Part shown: positions 17,701-26,086 of the stretch, piece by piece
Position numbering within the stretch: the first letter of the stretch is position 1
How the letters are laid out: every line of letters starts with the position of its first letter
Source of the DNA: an uncultured Prevotellaceae bacterium
GTDB lineage: Bacteria > Bacteroidota > Bacteroidia > Bacteroidales > Bacteroidaceae
Assembly (NCBI GenBank): GCA_946402905.1
Contig: CAMIYC010000009.1
Coordinates: forward strand, 27,401 to 91,400
Length of the DNA stretch: 64,000 nt
Reading direction: 5' to 3'
The notes under the pieces: model-generated
The model's database searches: none
Told to the model about the DNA's origin: nothing
What the model saw: only the letters and a program-made list of their open reading frames with translations
Translations under genes and position numbers: made by a program

Positions 17701-18816
17701 TCACAAAAAACTCTTCACCGCCTCATAGACTTTCGCCTTGGCCTGCTCGAGGTCGTCGTTCACGACAATGACATCAAACTGGTCGGCGAAGGTCAGTTCG
17801 TAGGCGGCCTTGGCAAGACGAGACTCTATGGCCTCCGCACTGTCGGTGGCACGGCCCACCAGCCGCTGTCGCAGCGCCTCTATCGATGGAGGCTGGATGA
17901 AGATGCTCAGGGCCTGGTCGCCATAATGCTTTTTGATGTTGCAGCCACCTTTCACATCCACGTCGAAGACCACGTTCTGCCCTGCTTCGACTTGGCGCTC
18001 CACCTGCGCTTTCAGGGTACCATAAAAGCGTCCGGGGTAGACCTCCTCGTATTCCAGGAACTCATCACGGTCTATACGCTGACGAAACTCCTCCTCACTG
18101 ATGAAAAAATAGTCCACACCATTCTGTTCCGTACCCCGGGGAGCACGGCTCGTGCAGCTCACCGAAAAATACATATTCAGCTCTGGATGCGCTGTCATCA
18201 GCCAGTGGATTAGCGTGCTCTTACCGCTTCCGCTCGGTGCGGAGAATATGAACCTCCCCCGACCCCTCCGAAGGAGGGGAGGTGCTTCCTCGTCATGGGT
18301 TTCTATGGAGGGTGAGGGGCTGACTGTGGACATCTCACCAACACTCCGAAGGAGGGGAGGTGCATCCTCATTATGGGGTTTTGCGGAGATGGGGTTGGAA
18401 CTTTGTTGAATGGACTTGTCTTTTTCTGATTGTTCCTGCATAGTATTTTTGATGATTTTAATGACTTCCTCTGTTTTATTCATCACTTCTGAATTGGTGA
18501 AACGTATCACTCTATACCCTATACTTTCCAGATACCGAGTCCTCTCTTCATCCTCTTCCAATCGTTTTGGGTCCGAGTGATAACCACCATCTACCTCTAT
18601 GATCAATTTTTGAGCGAGGCATACAAAATCTGGGATATAACCATATATTGGATGTTGACGTCGGAAATGCGCACCTATTTGCCCGTTTCGTAAAACAGCC
18701 CAAAGCCGCTTCTCTGCATCTGTAGGATGCGACCTATTCCACCGGGCTTTTTCTAAAAGCAATTCATAAGTAGCCCCATCTGTCGTCTCATAACCATATC
18801 TCATACGCCTCTCCAT
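17701..18816 (-). CDS. gmk: DUF559 (PD-(D/E)xK nuclease-like) domain fused in frame to guanylate kinase
   Basis: N-terminal part RSHPTDAEKRLWAVLRNGQIGAHFRRQHPIYGYIPDFVCLAQKLIIEVDGGYH...YLESIGYRVIRFTNSEV is DUF559-type; C-terminal part RFIFSAPSGSGKSTLIHWLM...SRAPRGTEQNGVDYFFISEEEF is guanylate kinase. yicC and nadD flank it. Confidence 0.93.
   Translation of the reverse strand: MERRMRYGYETTDGATYELLLEKARWNRSHPTDAEKRLWAVLRNGQIGAHFRRQHPIYGYIPDFVCLAQKLIIEVDGGYHSDPKRLEEDEERTRYLESIGYRVIRFTNSEVMNKTEEVIKIIKNTMQEQSEKDKSIQQSSNPISAKPHNEDAPPLLRSVGEMSTVSPSPSIETHDEEAPPLLRRGRGRFIFSAPSGSGKSTLIHWLMTAHPELNMYFSVSCTSRAPRGTEQNGVDYFFISEEEFRQRIDRDEFLEYEEVYPGRFYGTLKAQVERQVEAGQNVVFDVDVKGGCNIKKHYGDQALSIFIQPPSIEALRQRLVGRATDSAEAIESRLAKAAYELTFADQFDVIVVNDDLEQAKAKVYEAVKSFL
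18265..18385. repeat. Two copies of a ~46-bp palindrome-containing repeat inside the DUF559-gmk linker
   Basis: CTCCGAAGGAGGGGAGGTGC(T/A)TCCTC(G/A)T(C/T)ATGGG occurs twice, encoding (N/D)E(D/E)APPLLR. Confidence 0.8.
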
Positions 18817-18820
18817 TTTT

Positions 18821-18935
18821 CAATCCCCTCCCCTTTGGGGAGGGTTAGGGTGGGGTTTCAATCCCCTCCCCTTGGGGAGGGATAGGGTGGGGTTTTCAAT
18901 CCCCTCCCCTTTGGGGAGGGTTAGGGTGGGGTTTT
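18821..18935. repeat. Three tandem copies of a ~38-bp G-rich palindromic repeat
   Basis: CAATCCCCTCCCCTTTGGGGAGGGTTAGGGTGGGGTTTT x3 with small variations, between yicC and gmk. Confidence 0.95.
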
Positions 18936-19809
18936 ACAACACATTCAGCACCTGCTCTTTGATCTGCTCCAGTTCGTCTTTCATCATGACCACGATGTTC
19001 TGCATCTCGGCCTGATTGCTCTTCGACCCGGTGGTGTTGATCTCACGTCCCATCTCCTGAGCGATAAACCCAAGTTTCTTGCCCTGGCTGACAGCCCCTT
19101 CCATCGTCTCACGGAAGTATTTCAGGTGATTGGCCAGCCGTTGCTTCTCCTCGCTGATATCAAGCTTTTCTATATAATAGATGAGCTCCTGCTCCAGGCG
19201 GTTCTTGTCGTATTCCACCTCCGGGATCGACGACAGACCGTCGACGATACGCAATTTGATCTTTTCCACCCGGGATTTCTCATAGGGCTCAATGGAGGTC
19301 AGCAAAGACGAGATGTTCTCCAATTTCTCGGCAAACTTACGCTGCAGGGCTGCGCCCTCCTGGATGCGAAAATCCACCAGTTTGCCCACGGCCTCGTCGA
19401 TGGCAGCACATGCCACAGCCCACTCTTCGTCGGTCAGCTCTTCCACCTCCGTCTTGGCCGTGACATCGGGCATACGCAATAGCGTGTAAAACCAGTCTGC
19501 CGGCTCGGGGATGCCGGTACTCTGCGAGATGGCCTTGATCTGCTGGTAATAATTCTGCACCAAAGCCATGTTGATGGGAGTGGCATCCATGCCCGCATCC
19601 TTCTCTATCCAAAGAGAGAAGTCCACCTTGCCCCTGACAAGGGAGTTGGACAGCTTCTGCCGGATCTCCATCTCTTTCTCACGATAGAGGGGGGCAATAC
19701 GGGTCGAGAGGTCCAACGTCTTGCTGTTCAAAGACTTCACCTCGACATTGATTTTCTTTTCTTTGTAAGATGCCACAGCCTTGCCGTAGCCTGTCATCGA
19801 TAGTATCAT
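18934..19809 (-). CDS. yicC: YicC family protein (YicC/YloC endoribonuclease family)
   Basis: MILSMTGYGKAVASYKEKKINVEVKSLNSKTLDLSTRIAPLYREKE...; start trimmed from the 19836 ORF. Confidence 0.93.
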   Translation of the reverse strand: MILSMTGYGKAVASYKEKKINVEVKSLNSKTLDLSTRIAPLYREKEMEIRQKLSNSLVRGKVDFSLWIEKDAGMDATPINMALVQNYYQQIKAISQSTGIPEPADWFYTLLRMPDVTAKTEVEELTDEEWAVACAAIDEAVGKLVDFRIQEGAALQRKFAEKLENISSLLTSIEPYEKSRVEKIKLRIVDGLSSIPEVEYDKNRLEQELIYYIEKLDISEEKQRLANHLKYFRETMEGAVSQGKKLGFIAQEMGREINTTGSKSNQAEMQNIVVMMKDELEQIKEQVLNVL

Positions 19810-19957
19810 GATATAAAAAAATGGTTTCAAAAACACCCCGACAGCATCAAGTAAACCCGAAAAACCGTCAAGTGAAATAGAAATTTATGCAAAAATACAC
19901 ATTTCTGAGGAAAAATAAGTAATTTTGCACCTTAAATTTGTCTGTAAACATAAATAA

Positions 19958-20647
19958 ATGTCTTGTATTCTTAGCATCGAAACAAGCACGGATGTCTGTT
20001 CTGTGGCGGTGAGCCAAGACGGCACATGCATTTATCACCAGGAGGATTTCAGCGGTCACAACCACGCTGATCGCCTCGGTTCGTTCGTCGACGAGGCCAT
20101 GTCGTTCACCGACAGCCACGCCATACCCTTCGACGCCGTCGCCGTGAGCTGCGGGCCAGGCTCCTACACCGGACTGCGCATCGGCGTGTCGATGGCCAAA
20201 GGGATCTGCTACGCACGCGACCTCCAACTCATTGCCATCCCCACGCTGCAACTGCTCGCAGTACCCATACTGCTGCATCATGAACTGGAAGACGACGCCC
20301 TGTTATGTCCCATGATCGACGCCAGGAGAATGGAGGTATATGCTGCTGTCTACGACAGGGCATTGCATGAGGTGAGGCCCACGCAGGCCGATGTCGTAGA
20401 CCACGACACCTACAAGGCCTACCTGGAGGAGCATCCTGTCTATTTCTTCGGCAACGGCGCGAAGAAATGTATGGACATCATCAACCATCCCCATGCACAC
20501 CTCATAGACGGCATCCTCCCACAAGCCAAATACATGTTTCCGCTGGCAGAAAAGCGACATGCCACCCAGCAAGTGGAAGACGTGGCCTACTTCACGCCAT
20601 TCTATCTCAAAGACTTTGTGGCCAAAATGCCCAAAAAGCCCTTTTAA
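19958..20647 (+). CDS. tsaB: tRNA threonylcarbamoyladenosine biosynthesis protein TsaB
   Basis: MSCILSIETSTDVCSVAVSQDG...VSCGPGSYTGLRIGVSMAKGICYA. Confidence 0.93.
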   Translation: MSCILSIETSTDVCSVAVSQDGTCIYHQEDFSGHNHADRLGSFVDEAMSFTDSHAIPFDAVAVSCGPGSYTGLRIGVSMAKGICYARDLQLIAIPTLQLLAVPILLHHELEDDALLCPMIDARRMEVYAAVYDRALHEVRPTQADVVDHDTYKAYLEEHPVYFFGNGAKKCMDIINHPHAHLIDGILPQAKYMFPLAEKRHATQQVEDVAYFTPFYLKDFVAKMPKKPF

Positions 20648-20649
20648 TC

Positions 20650-20730
20650 ATTCACCCCATCAATCCCATTAAGCCCATCAACCCCACAAAACCCCATAAA
20701 ACCCATAAAACCCCATAAAAAAACCATCAA
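20650..20730. repeat. Degenerate ~9-10 bp minisatellite (CCCATNAAN) abutting the DUF4290 gene start
   Basis: catcaatcccattaagcccatcaaccccacaaaaccccataaaacccataaaaccccataaaa directly before ATG at 20731. Confidence 0.8.
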
Positions 20731-21327
20731 ATGAACATAGAAGGATTAGACTACAATACCCAGCGCACCAAACTCATGCTACCGGAATACGGACGTGAGG
20801 TGCAGAAAATGGTCGACCACGCCGTCTCCCTGCCCACAAAAGAGGAGAGACAGCAATGCGCTTACGCCATCATCGCCATCATGGAGAGAATGTCGCCCGC
20901 CAACGGCGACACCAACATGCACCGTCAGAAACTCTGGGACCACCTTGCACTCATGAGCAACTTCCAGCTCGATATCGACTATCCCTGCGATGTGAGCCAG
21001 GCTCTCAAGATAGCCACCAAACCAGAGCCCCTGGCCTATCCCATGAAAGACATACCCGTCAGGCACTACGGATATATGGTCTTTGAGATCTTCGAAAAAC
21101 TCAAGACCATGGAGCCCGGGCCGGAGCGCGACGAACTGGTGAGGGTGACTGCCAACCAGATGAAGCGCGACCTGTATCAGTGGAGCCACGGGTCTGCCGA
21201 CGACGAGAAAGTGGCGTCAGACATGGCACGCTTCACCGACGGGGTCATACAAATCGACCTTAGCAAATTCGTCTTTGACAAAATCAACGAGAGAGACTTC
21301 ACTGAAAAGAGAAAGAAAAAGAAATAA
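20731..21327 (+). CDS. DUF4290 domain-containing protein
   Basis: MNIEGLDYNTQRTKLMLPEYGREVQKMVDHAVSLPTKEERQQCAYAII, typical of the Bacteroidota family. Confidence 0.85.
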   Translation: MNIEGLDYNTQRTKLMLPEYGREVQKMVDHAVSLPTKEERQQCAYAIIAIMERMSPANGDTNMHRQKLWDHLALMSNFQLDIDYPCDVSQALKIATKPEPLAYPMKDIPVRHYGYMVFEIFEKLKTMEPGPERDELVRVTANQMKRDLYQWSHGSADDEKVASDMARFTDGVIQIDLSKFVFDKINERDFTEKRKKKK

Positions 21328-21336
21328 ACACACTAC

Positions 21337-22647
21337 ATGCAGTCATTCATCATCGAAGGGGGACACCAACTACAAGGCACCATCGCTCCGCAAGGAGCAA
21401 AGAATGAGGCCCTGGAGGTGATTTGTGCCACGTTGCTCACCGACGACCCCGTGCGCATCACGAATATCCCCGACATCCTCGATGTCAACAACCTCATCCT
21501 GCTATTAAAAGACATCGGAGTGAAAGTCACCAAAAACGGACCCTCCGACTATACCTTCCAGGCCGACAACCTGCATCTTGACTACCTGGAAAGTGACGAG
21601 TTTGTCAAGAAATGCTCGTCGCTCCGCGGAAGCGTATTGCTCTTCGGGCCCCTCCTCGCACGCTATCACAGAGCCGTGGTGGCCAAGCCAGGTGGCGACA
21701 AAATAGGCCGCAGGAGGCTCGACACTCATTTCCTCGGTTTCAACCGCTTGGGAGCCGACTTCCAGCGCATCGAGGGCCGCGAGGTGTTTGAGATCAAAGC
21801 CGGGCGGCTCAAGGGCTGCCACATGCTTCTCGACGAGGCTTCCGTCACCGGCACCGCCAATATCATCATGGCCGCAGTGCTGGCAGAAGGTACCACGACC
21901 ATCTACAACGCCGCCTGCGAACCATACATCCAGCAACTCTGCAGGATGCTCAACGGCATGGGCGCACAGATCAGCGGCATCGCCTCCAACCTCATCACCA
22001 TAGAGGGGGTGGAGAGCCTGCACGGCACCACGCACACACTGCTGCCCGACATGATCGAGATCGGCTCCTTCATCGGCATGGCCGCCATGGTGGGCAACGG
22101 CATCCGCATCAAGGATGTCTCCGTCGACAACCTGGGCATCATACCCGAGGCATTCAGAAGGCTGGGGGTCAGCATACAGGTCGACAACGACGACATCGTC
22201 ATACCCCGACACGACACCTATGAGATCGACTCCTTCATCGACGGCACCATCATGACCATCGCCGACGCGCCATGGCCCGGACTCACGCCCGACCTGCTCT
22301 CCGTGCTGCTGGTGGTGGCCACACAGGCACGCGGCAGCGTGCTCTTCCATCAGAAAATGTTTGAGAGCCGCCTGTTCTTCGTCGACAAACTCATCGACAT
22401 GGGGGCACAGATCATCCTCTGCGACCCGCACCGGGCTGTCGTCGTGGGTCACGACCACCACAAACAACTGCGAGCCGGAAGGATGACCAGCCCCGACATA
22501 CGCGCAGGCATCGCACTGCTCATAGCGGCCATGAGTGCCAACGGCACCAGCCGCATCGACAACATCGCCCAGATAGACCGGGGATACGAAAACATCGAAA
22601 ACCGCCTCAACCAGTTGGGCGCAAGTATCATCAGAGTGCAGAGCTGA
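21337..22647 (+). CDS. murA: UDP-N-acetylglucosamine 1-carboxyvinyltransferase
   Basis: EPSP-synthase fold repeats; GTIAPQGAKNEALEVICATLLTDDPVRITNIPDI; SLRGSVLLFGPLLAR. Confidence 0.93.
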   Translation: MQSFIIEGGHQLQGTIAPQGAKNEALEVICATLLTDDPVRITNIPDILDVNNLILLLKDIGVKVTKNGPSDYTFQADNLHLDYLESDEFVKKCSSLRGSVLLFGPLLARYHRAVVAKPGGDKIGRRRLDTHFLGFNRLGADFQRIEGREVFEIKAGRLKGCHMLLDEASVTGTANIIMAAVLAEGTTTIYNAACEPYIQQLCRMLNGMGAQISGIASNLITIEGVESLHGTTHTLLPDMIEIGSFIGMAAMVGNGIRIKDVSVDNLGIIPEAFRRLGVSIQVDNDDIVIPRHDTYEIDSFIDGTIMTIADAPWPGLTPDLLSVLLVVATQARGSVLFHQKMFESRLFFVDKLIDMGAQIILCDPHRAVVVGHDHHKQLRAGRMTSPDIRAGIALLIAAMSANGTSRIDNIAQIDRGYENIENRLNQLGASIIRVQS

Positions 22648-22649
22648 CC

Positions 22650-23165
22650 ATGACAGACCCCGACAGCGTATTTCACATCGGCAGAATCGGCAAGCCTCAC
22701 GGGGTGAAAGGTGAGGTGTCGTTTCATTTCACCGACGACGTGTTCGACCGCGTCGACGCCGAATACCTCTTCCTGCAGGTTGAGGGGCTGCTCGTGCCGT
22801 TTTTCATGGAGGAATACCGGTTCAGAAGCGACACCACGGCACTGGTCAAGTTTTGCGATGTCGACGACGCCAACAAAGCCTCACAGCTCACAGGGTGCGA
22901 GGTGTTCTTCCCACGACAGCTGGCTGACGACGACGGCGGCGAGATCACCTGGGCCGAGATTGTGGGCTTCTCTATCACCGACCACGACACCGGCCACGAC
23001 ATCGGGACGATCATCTCTGTCGACACCACCACCATCAATACCCTGTTTGAAGTACGTATTCAACAAGGGGGCACGGCACTGATACCTGCCGCCGACGACC
23101 TGGTGGTCAACCTTGACCGGAAAAAGAGAACCATCGACATGATCATCCCTGAAGGACTTTTCTGA
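22650..23165 (+). CDS. rimM: Ribosome maturation factor RimM
   Basis: FHIGRIGKPHGVKGEVSFHFTDD N-terminus and PRC-barrel-like C-terminal half. Confidence 0.92.
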   Translation: MTDPDSVFHIGRIGKPHGVKGEVSFHFTDDVFDRVDAEYLFLQVEGLLVPFFMEEYRFRSDTTALVKFCDVDDANKASQLTGCEVFFPRQLADDDGGEITWAEIVGFSITDHDTGHDIGTIISVDTTTINTLFEVRIQQGGTALIPAADDLVVNLDRKKRTIDMIIPEGLF

Positions 23166-23216
23166 CCCCACCCCTTAAACACTATAGTCACAGTAGCTAT
23201 TATCCATCAACAGACA

Positions 23217-24368
23217 ATGAAACAACAGATATGTATCCTCGGCAGCACCGGATCGATAGGCACACAGGCCTTGCAGGTGATTGAAGAGCACTCCGATCTA
23301 TATGAAGTCTACTGCCTCACCGCCAACAACCGTGTAGAACTGCTGGCAGAACAGGCACACAAATTTCACCCGGCCGCGGTGGTCATCGCCAATGAGACAC
23401 ACTACCAAAGGCTGAAAGACCTGCTGGCCGACCTGACCGACACCAAGGTGTATGCCGGAGCAGAGGCCCTCGACCAGATTGTGGAAGCCGGCCCCATCGA
23501 CATGGTGCTCACCGCCATGGTGGGCTTCGCCGGCCTCTCGCCGACCATACATGCCATCAAAGCCCATAAGAAAATATGCCTCGCCAACAAAGAGACGCTC
23601 GTCGTGGCAGGTGAGCTGATCGGACAACTGGCCGCCGAATACCACGCTCCTATCATACCCGTAGACAGCGAGCACTCAGCCATCTTCCAGAGTCTCGTAG
23701 GTGAGGACGACAACGAGATAGAGAAGATACTGCTCACAGCCAGCGGAGGCCCCTTCAGGCTCATGCCCATGGAGCGGCTCGCCACCGTCACCAAGGACGA
23801 CGCACTCAGGCATCCTACCTGGGATATGGGCGCCAAGATCACCATCGACAGTGCTACGATGATGAACAAAGGATTCGAAGTGATAGAGGCCAAATGGCTC
23901 TTCGGCGTGCCGGCAGACCGGATACAGGTGCTCGTACATCCACAGTCGGTCGTACACAGTGCCGTACAATTCCACGACGGGTCGGTAAAGGCGCAGCTGG
24001 GAGTGCCCGACATGCGACTGCCCATACAATACGCCTTCTCCTTCCCCAAGAGACTGCCGCTCACAAGCCAGCGGCTCAACCTCTTCCAGCACCCCCTGGA
24101 GTTTTTCGAGCCCGACCTCGACAAGTTCCACTGCCTCGCACTGGCTTTCGAGGCCATCAAGAAGGGGGGCAACATGCCATGTATCGTCAATGCGGCCAAC
24201 GAAATCGTCAACCGGGGATTCCTCGACGGGAAATGCGGATTCCTCCAGATGGGGCAGATCATCGAGCAAACCATGCAGCGCACACCTTTCAATCCCAGTC
24301 CTTCCTACGACACATACGTACAGACCGACAAAGAAGCACGCCGCATCGCCCGGGAAATCATGGGATGA
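23217..24368 (+). CDS. dxr: 1-deoxy-D-xylulose-5-phosphate reductoisomerase
   Basis: ICILGSTGSIGTQALQVIEEH; VPVDSEHSAIFQ-like PVDSEHSAIFQSL; IDSATMMNKGFEVIEAKWLF. Confidence 0.96.
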   Translation: MKQQICILGSTGSIGTQALQVIEEHSDLYEVYCLTANNRVELLAEQAHKFHPAAVVIANETHYQRLKDLLADLTDTKVYAGAEALDQIVEAGPIDMVLTAMVGFAGLSPTIHAIKAHKKICLANKETLVVAGELIGQLAAEYHAPIIPVDSEHSAIFQSLVGEDDNEIEKILLTASGGPFRLMPMERLATVTKDDALRHPTWDMGAKITIDSATMMNKGFEVIEAKWLFGVPADRIQVLVHPQSVVHSAVQFHDGSVKAQLGVPDMRLPIQYAFSFPKRLPLTSQRLNLFQHPLEFFEPDLDKFHCLALAFEAIKKGGNMPCIVNAANEIVNRGFLDGKCGFLQMGQIIEQTMQRTPFNPSPSYDTYVQTDKEARRIAREIMG

Positions 24369-24402
24369 ACCCCTCACGGAGACCCCTCACGGAGACCCCT
24401 CA

Positions 24403-24440
24403 CTGAAACCCCTCCCTATCCCTCCCCAAAGGGGAGGGGA
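24403..24440. repeat. Inverted copy of the G-rich palindromic repeat
   Basis: ctgaaacccctccctatccctccccaaaggggaggggaatg, reverse complement of the 17641 unit; preceded by ~13-bp repeats CCCCTCACGGAGA. Confidence 0.85.
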
Positions 24441-24463
24441 ATGAGATACCCCAGGCCTACCCA

Positions 24464-24600
24464 CCCCATAAGCCCATAAAGCCCATAAAGCCCATTCACC
24501 CCATAAAGCCCATTCACCCCATAAAGCCCATTCACCCCATAAAACCCATAAAGCCCATTCACCCCATAAAGCCCATAAAACCCATAAAAACCCATAAAAT
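24464..24600. repeat. 9-bp minisatellite (CCCATAAAG / CCCATTCAC), ~14 units, abutting the rseP start
   Basis: cccataaag cccataaag cccattcac cccataaag cccattcac ... cccataaaaacccataaaat then ATG at 24601. Confidence 0.95.
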
Positions 24601-25995
24601 ATGGACAGTGTATTTTTCATTAAATTAGTACAATTCATCCTCTCCATCTCACTGCTTGTCCTGCTCCATGAGGGAGGACACTTTTTCTTCTCGAAACTCT
24701 TCGGAGTGAGGGTGGAGAAATTCTTCATCTTCTTCGATATGGGTATCGGAAAATGGACCGGCAAACTTTTCAGCTGGAAACCCAAAAACAGCCAGACAGA
24801 ATATGGCATGGGATGGCTTCCGCTGGGAGGTTACTGCAAAATAGCAGGCATGATCGACGAGTCGTTCGACACCGAGCAAATGAAACAGCCACCACAGCCA
24901 TACGAGTTTCGTACCAAGCCCGCCTGGCAGCGCCTGCTCATCATGATCGGAGGCGTGCTGGTCAACTTCCTCCTCGCGCTCTTCATCTACTCCATGGTGC
25001 TCTTCTACTGGGGCGACTCCTATATCCAGACCAAGGATATGACCATGGGCATGAAATTCAATACAGAGGCAAAAAAACTCGGGTTTAAGGACGGGGATAT
25101 ACTGCTCGGCACTGACGAAAAGACTTTTACGAAATTCGACGTCGATGTATACCGAAGCCTCTCCACCGCACAACGGGCAGATATCATCCGCGACGGCCGG
25201 CAGATGTCGGTCAGCCTGCCGGGAGACCTCAACCTGCTCGACATGCTCAAAGCGCAACCCACCTTCGTCCAGCCTTTCATACCCGCAGAGATCGACTCCG
25301 TGCTGGAGGGGACACCGGCCGCACAGCTCGGAATGGGCAAGGGCGACAAGATACTGGCCGTCAACGGCAAGGCCATAGACTCCTGGAATGAGTATCTCGA
25401 CGTGATAGGACAACTCAACGACGTGATGACCGTGAAAGCCACGACAGCCGACAGCCTCAAGGCACGGCAGGTGCAGCTGGTATTCCAGCATCACGCCACC
25501 GGTGCATGCGACACGGTGAAAACCACACTCACACCCGACCTCAAACTGGGCACCGTGATGACCAATATCTTCAGTTATTATAAGGAGACCCAGAAAAACT
25601 ACGGATTCTTCGAGAGCTTCCCCGCAGGCATCAAATATGGGCTTGGGGTGCTCAGGGGATACGTCGACGACCTGAAATACGTGTTTACATCCGAGGGAGC
25701 CAAGTCGCTCGGAGGATTCGGAGCCATCGGCAGCCTCTTCCCCGCACAGTGGGACTGGATGATGTTCTGGCGCATGACGGCATTCCTCAGCATCATCCTG
25801 GCATTCATGAACATACTGCCCATACCAGCACTCGACGGCGGGCACGTGCTCTTCTTGCTCTACGAGATGATCACAGGGCGCAAACCCAGCGAGACGTTCA
25901 TGATCAGGGCAGAATATGTGGGATTCGGCATCCTCATACTGCTCATGGTAGTAGCCAATCTCAATGATATCCTCAGGTGGCTGGGGTATATGTAA
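24601..25995 (+). CDS. rseP: RIP/site-2 zinc metalloprotease RseP
   Basis: LLHEGGHFFFSKLFGVRVEKFFIFFD (HExxH variant HEGGH), PDZ-like middle region, PIPALDGGHVLFLLYEMITGRKP. Confidence 0.95.
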   Translation: MDSVFFIKLVQFILSISLLVLLHEGGHFFFSKLFGVRVEKFFIFFDMGIGKWTGKLFSWKPKNSQTEYGMGWLPLGGYCKIAGMIDESFDTEQMKQPPQPYEFRTKPAWQRLLIMIGGVLVNFLLALFIYSMVLFYWGDSYIQTKDMTMGMKFNTEAKKLGFKDGDILLGTDEKTFTKFDVDVYRSLSTAQRADIIRDGRQMSVSLPGDLNLLDMLKAQPTFVQPFIPAEIDSVLEGTPAAQLGMGKGDKILAVNGKAIDSWNEYLDVIGQLNDVMTVKATTADSLKARQVQLVFQHHATGACDTVKTTLTPDLKLGTVMTNIFSYYKETQKNYGFFESFPAGIKYGLGVLRGYVDDLKYVFTSEGAKSLGGFGAIGSLFPAQWDWMMFWRMTAFLSIILAFMNILPIPALDGGHVLFLLYEMITGRKPSETFMIRAEYVGFGILILLMVVANLNDILRWLGYM

Positions 25996-26074
25996 GTCGG
26001 AGTACTCAGAATAATCGGAGTACTCAGAATAATCGGAGTACTCGGAATACTCGGAGTACTCAGAATACTCAGAA
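25996..26074. repeat. 9-bp minisatellite (CTCGGAGTA / CTCAGAATA) between rseP and glnN
   Basis: gtcggagtactcagaataatcggagtactcagaataatcggagtactcggaatactcggagtactcagaatactcag. Confidence 0.95.
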
Positions 26075-26086
26075 AAAGCAACAATT

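Noticed and set aside
18821-18935. Possible CRISPR array (three ~38-bp direct repeats)
   Set aside because: Units are directly adjacent with no spacers, and no cas genes are present.
24464-24600. Possible CRISPR or tracr-like array
   Set aside because: 9-bp tandem units without spacers; a minisatellite.
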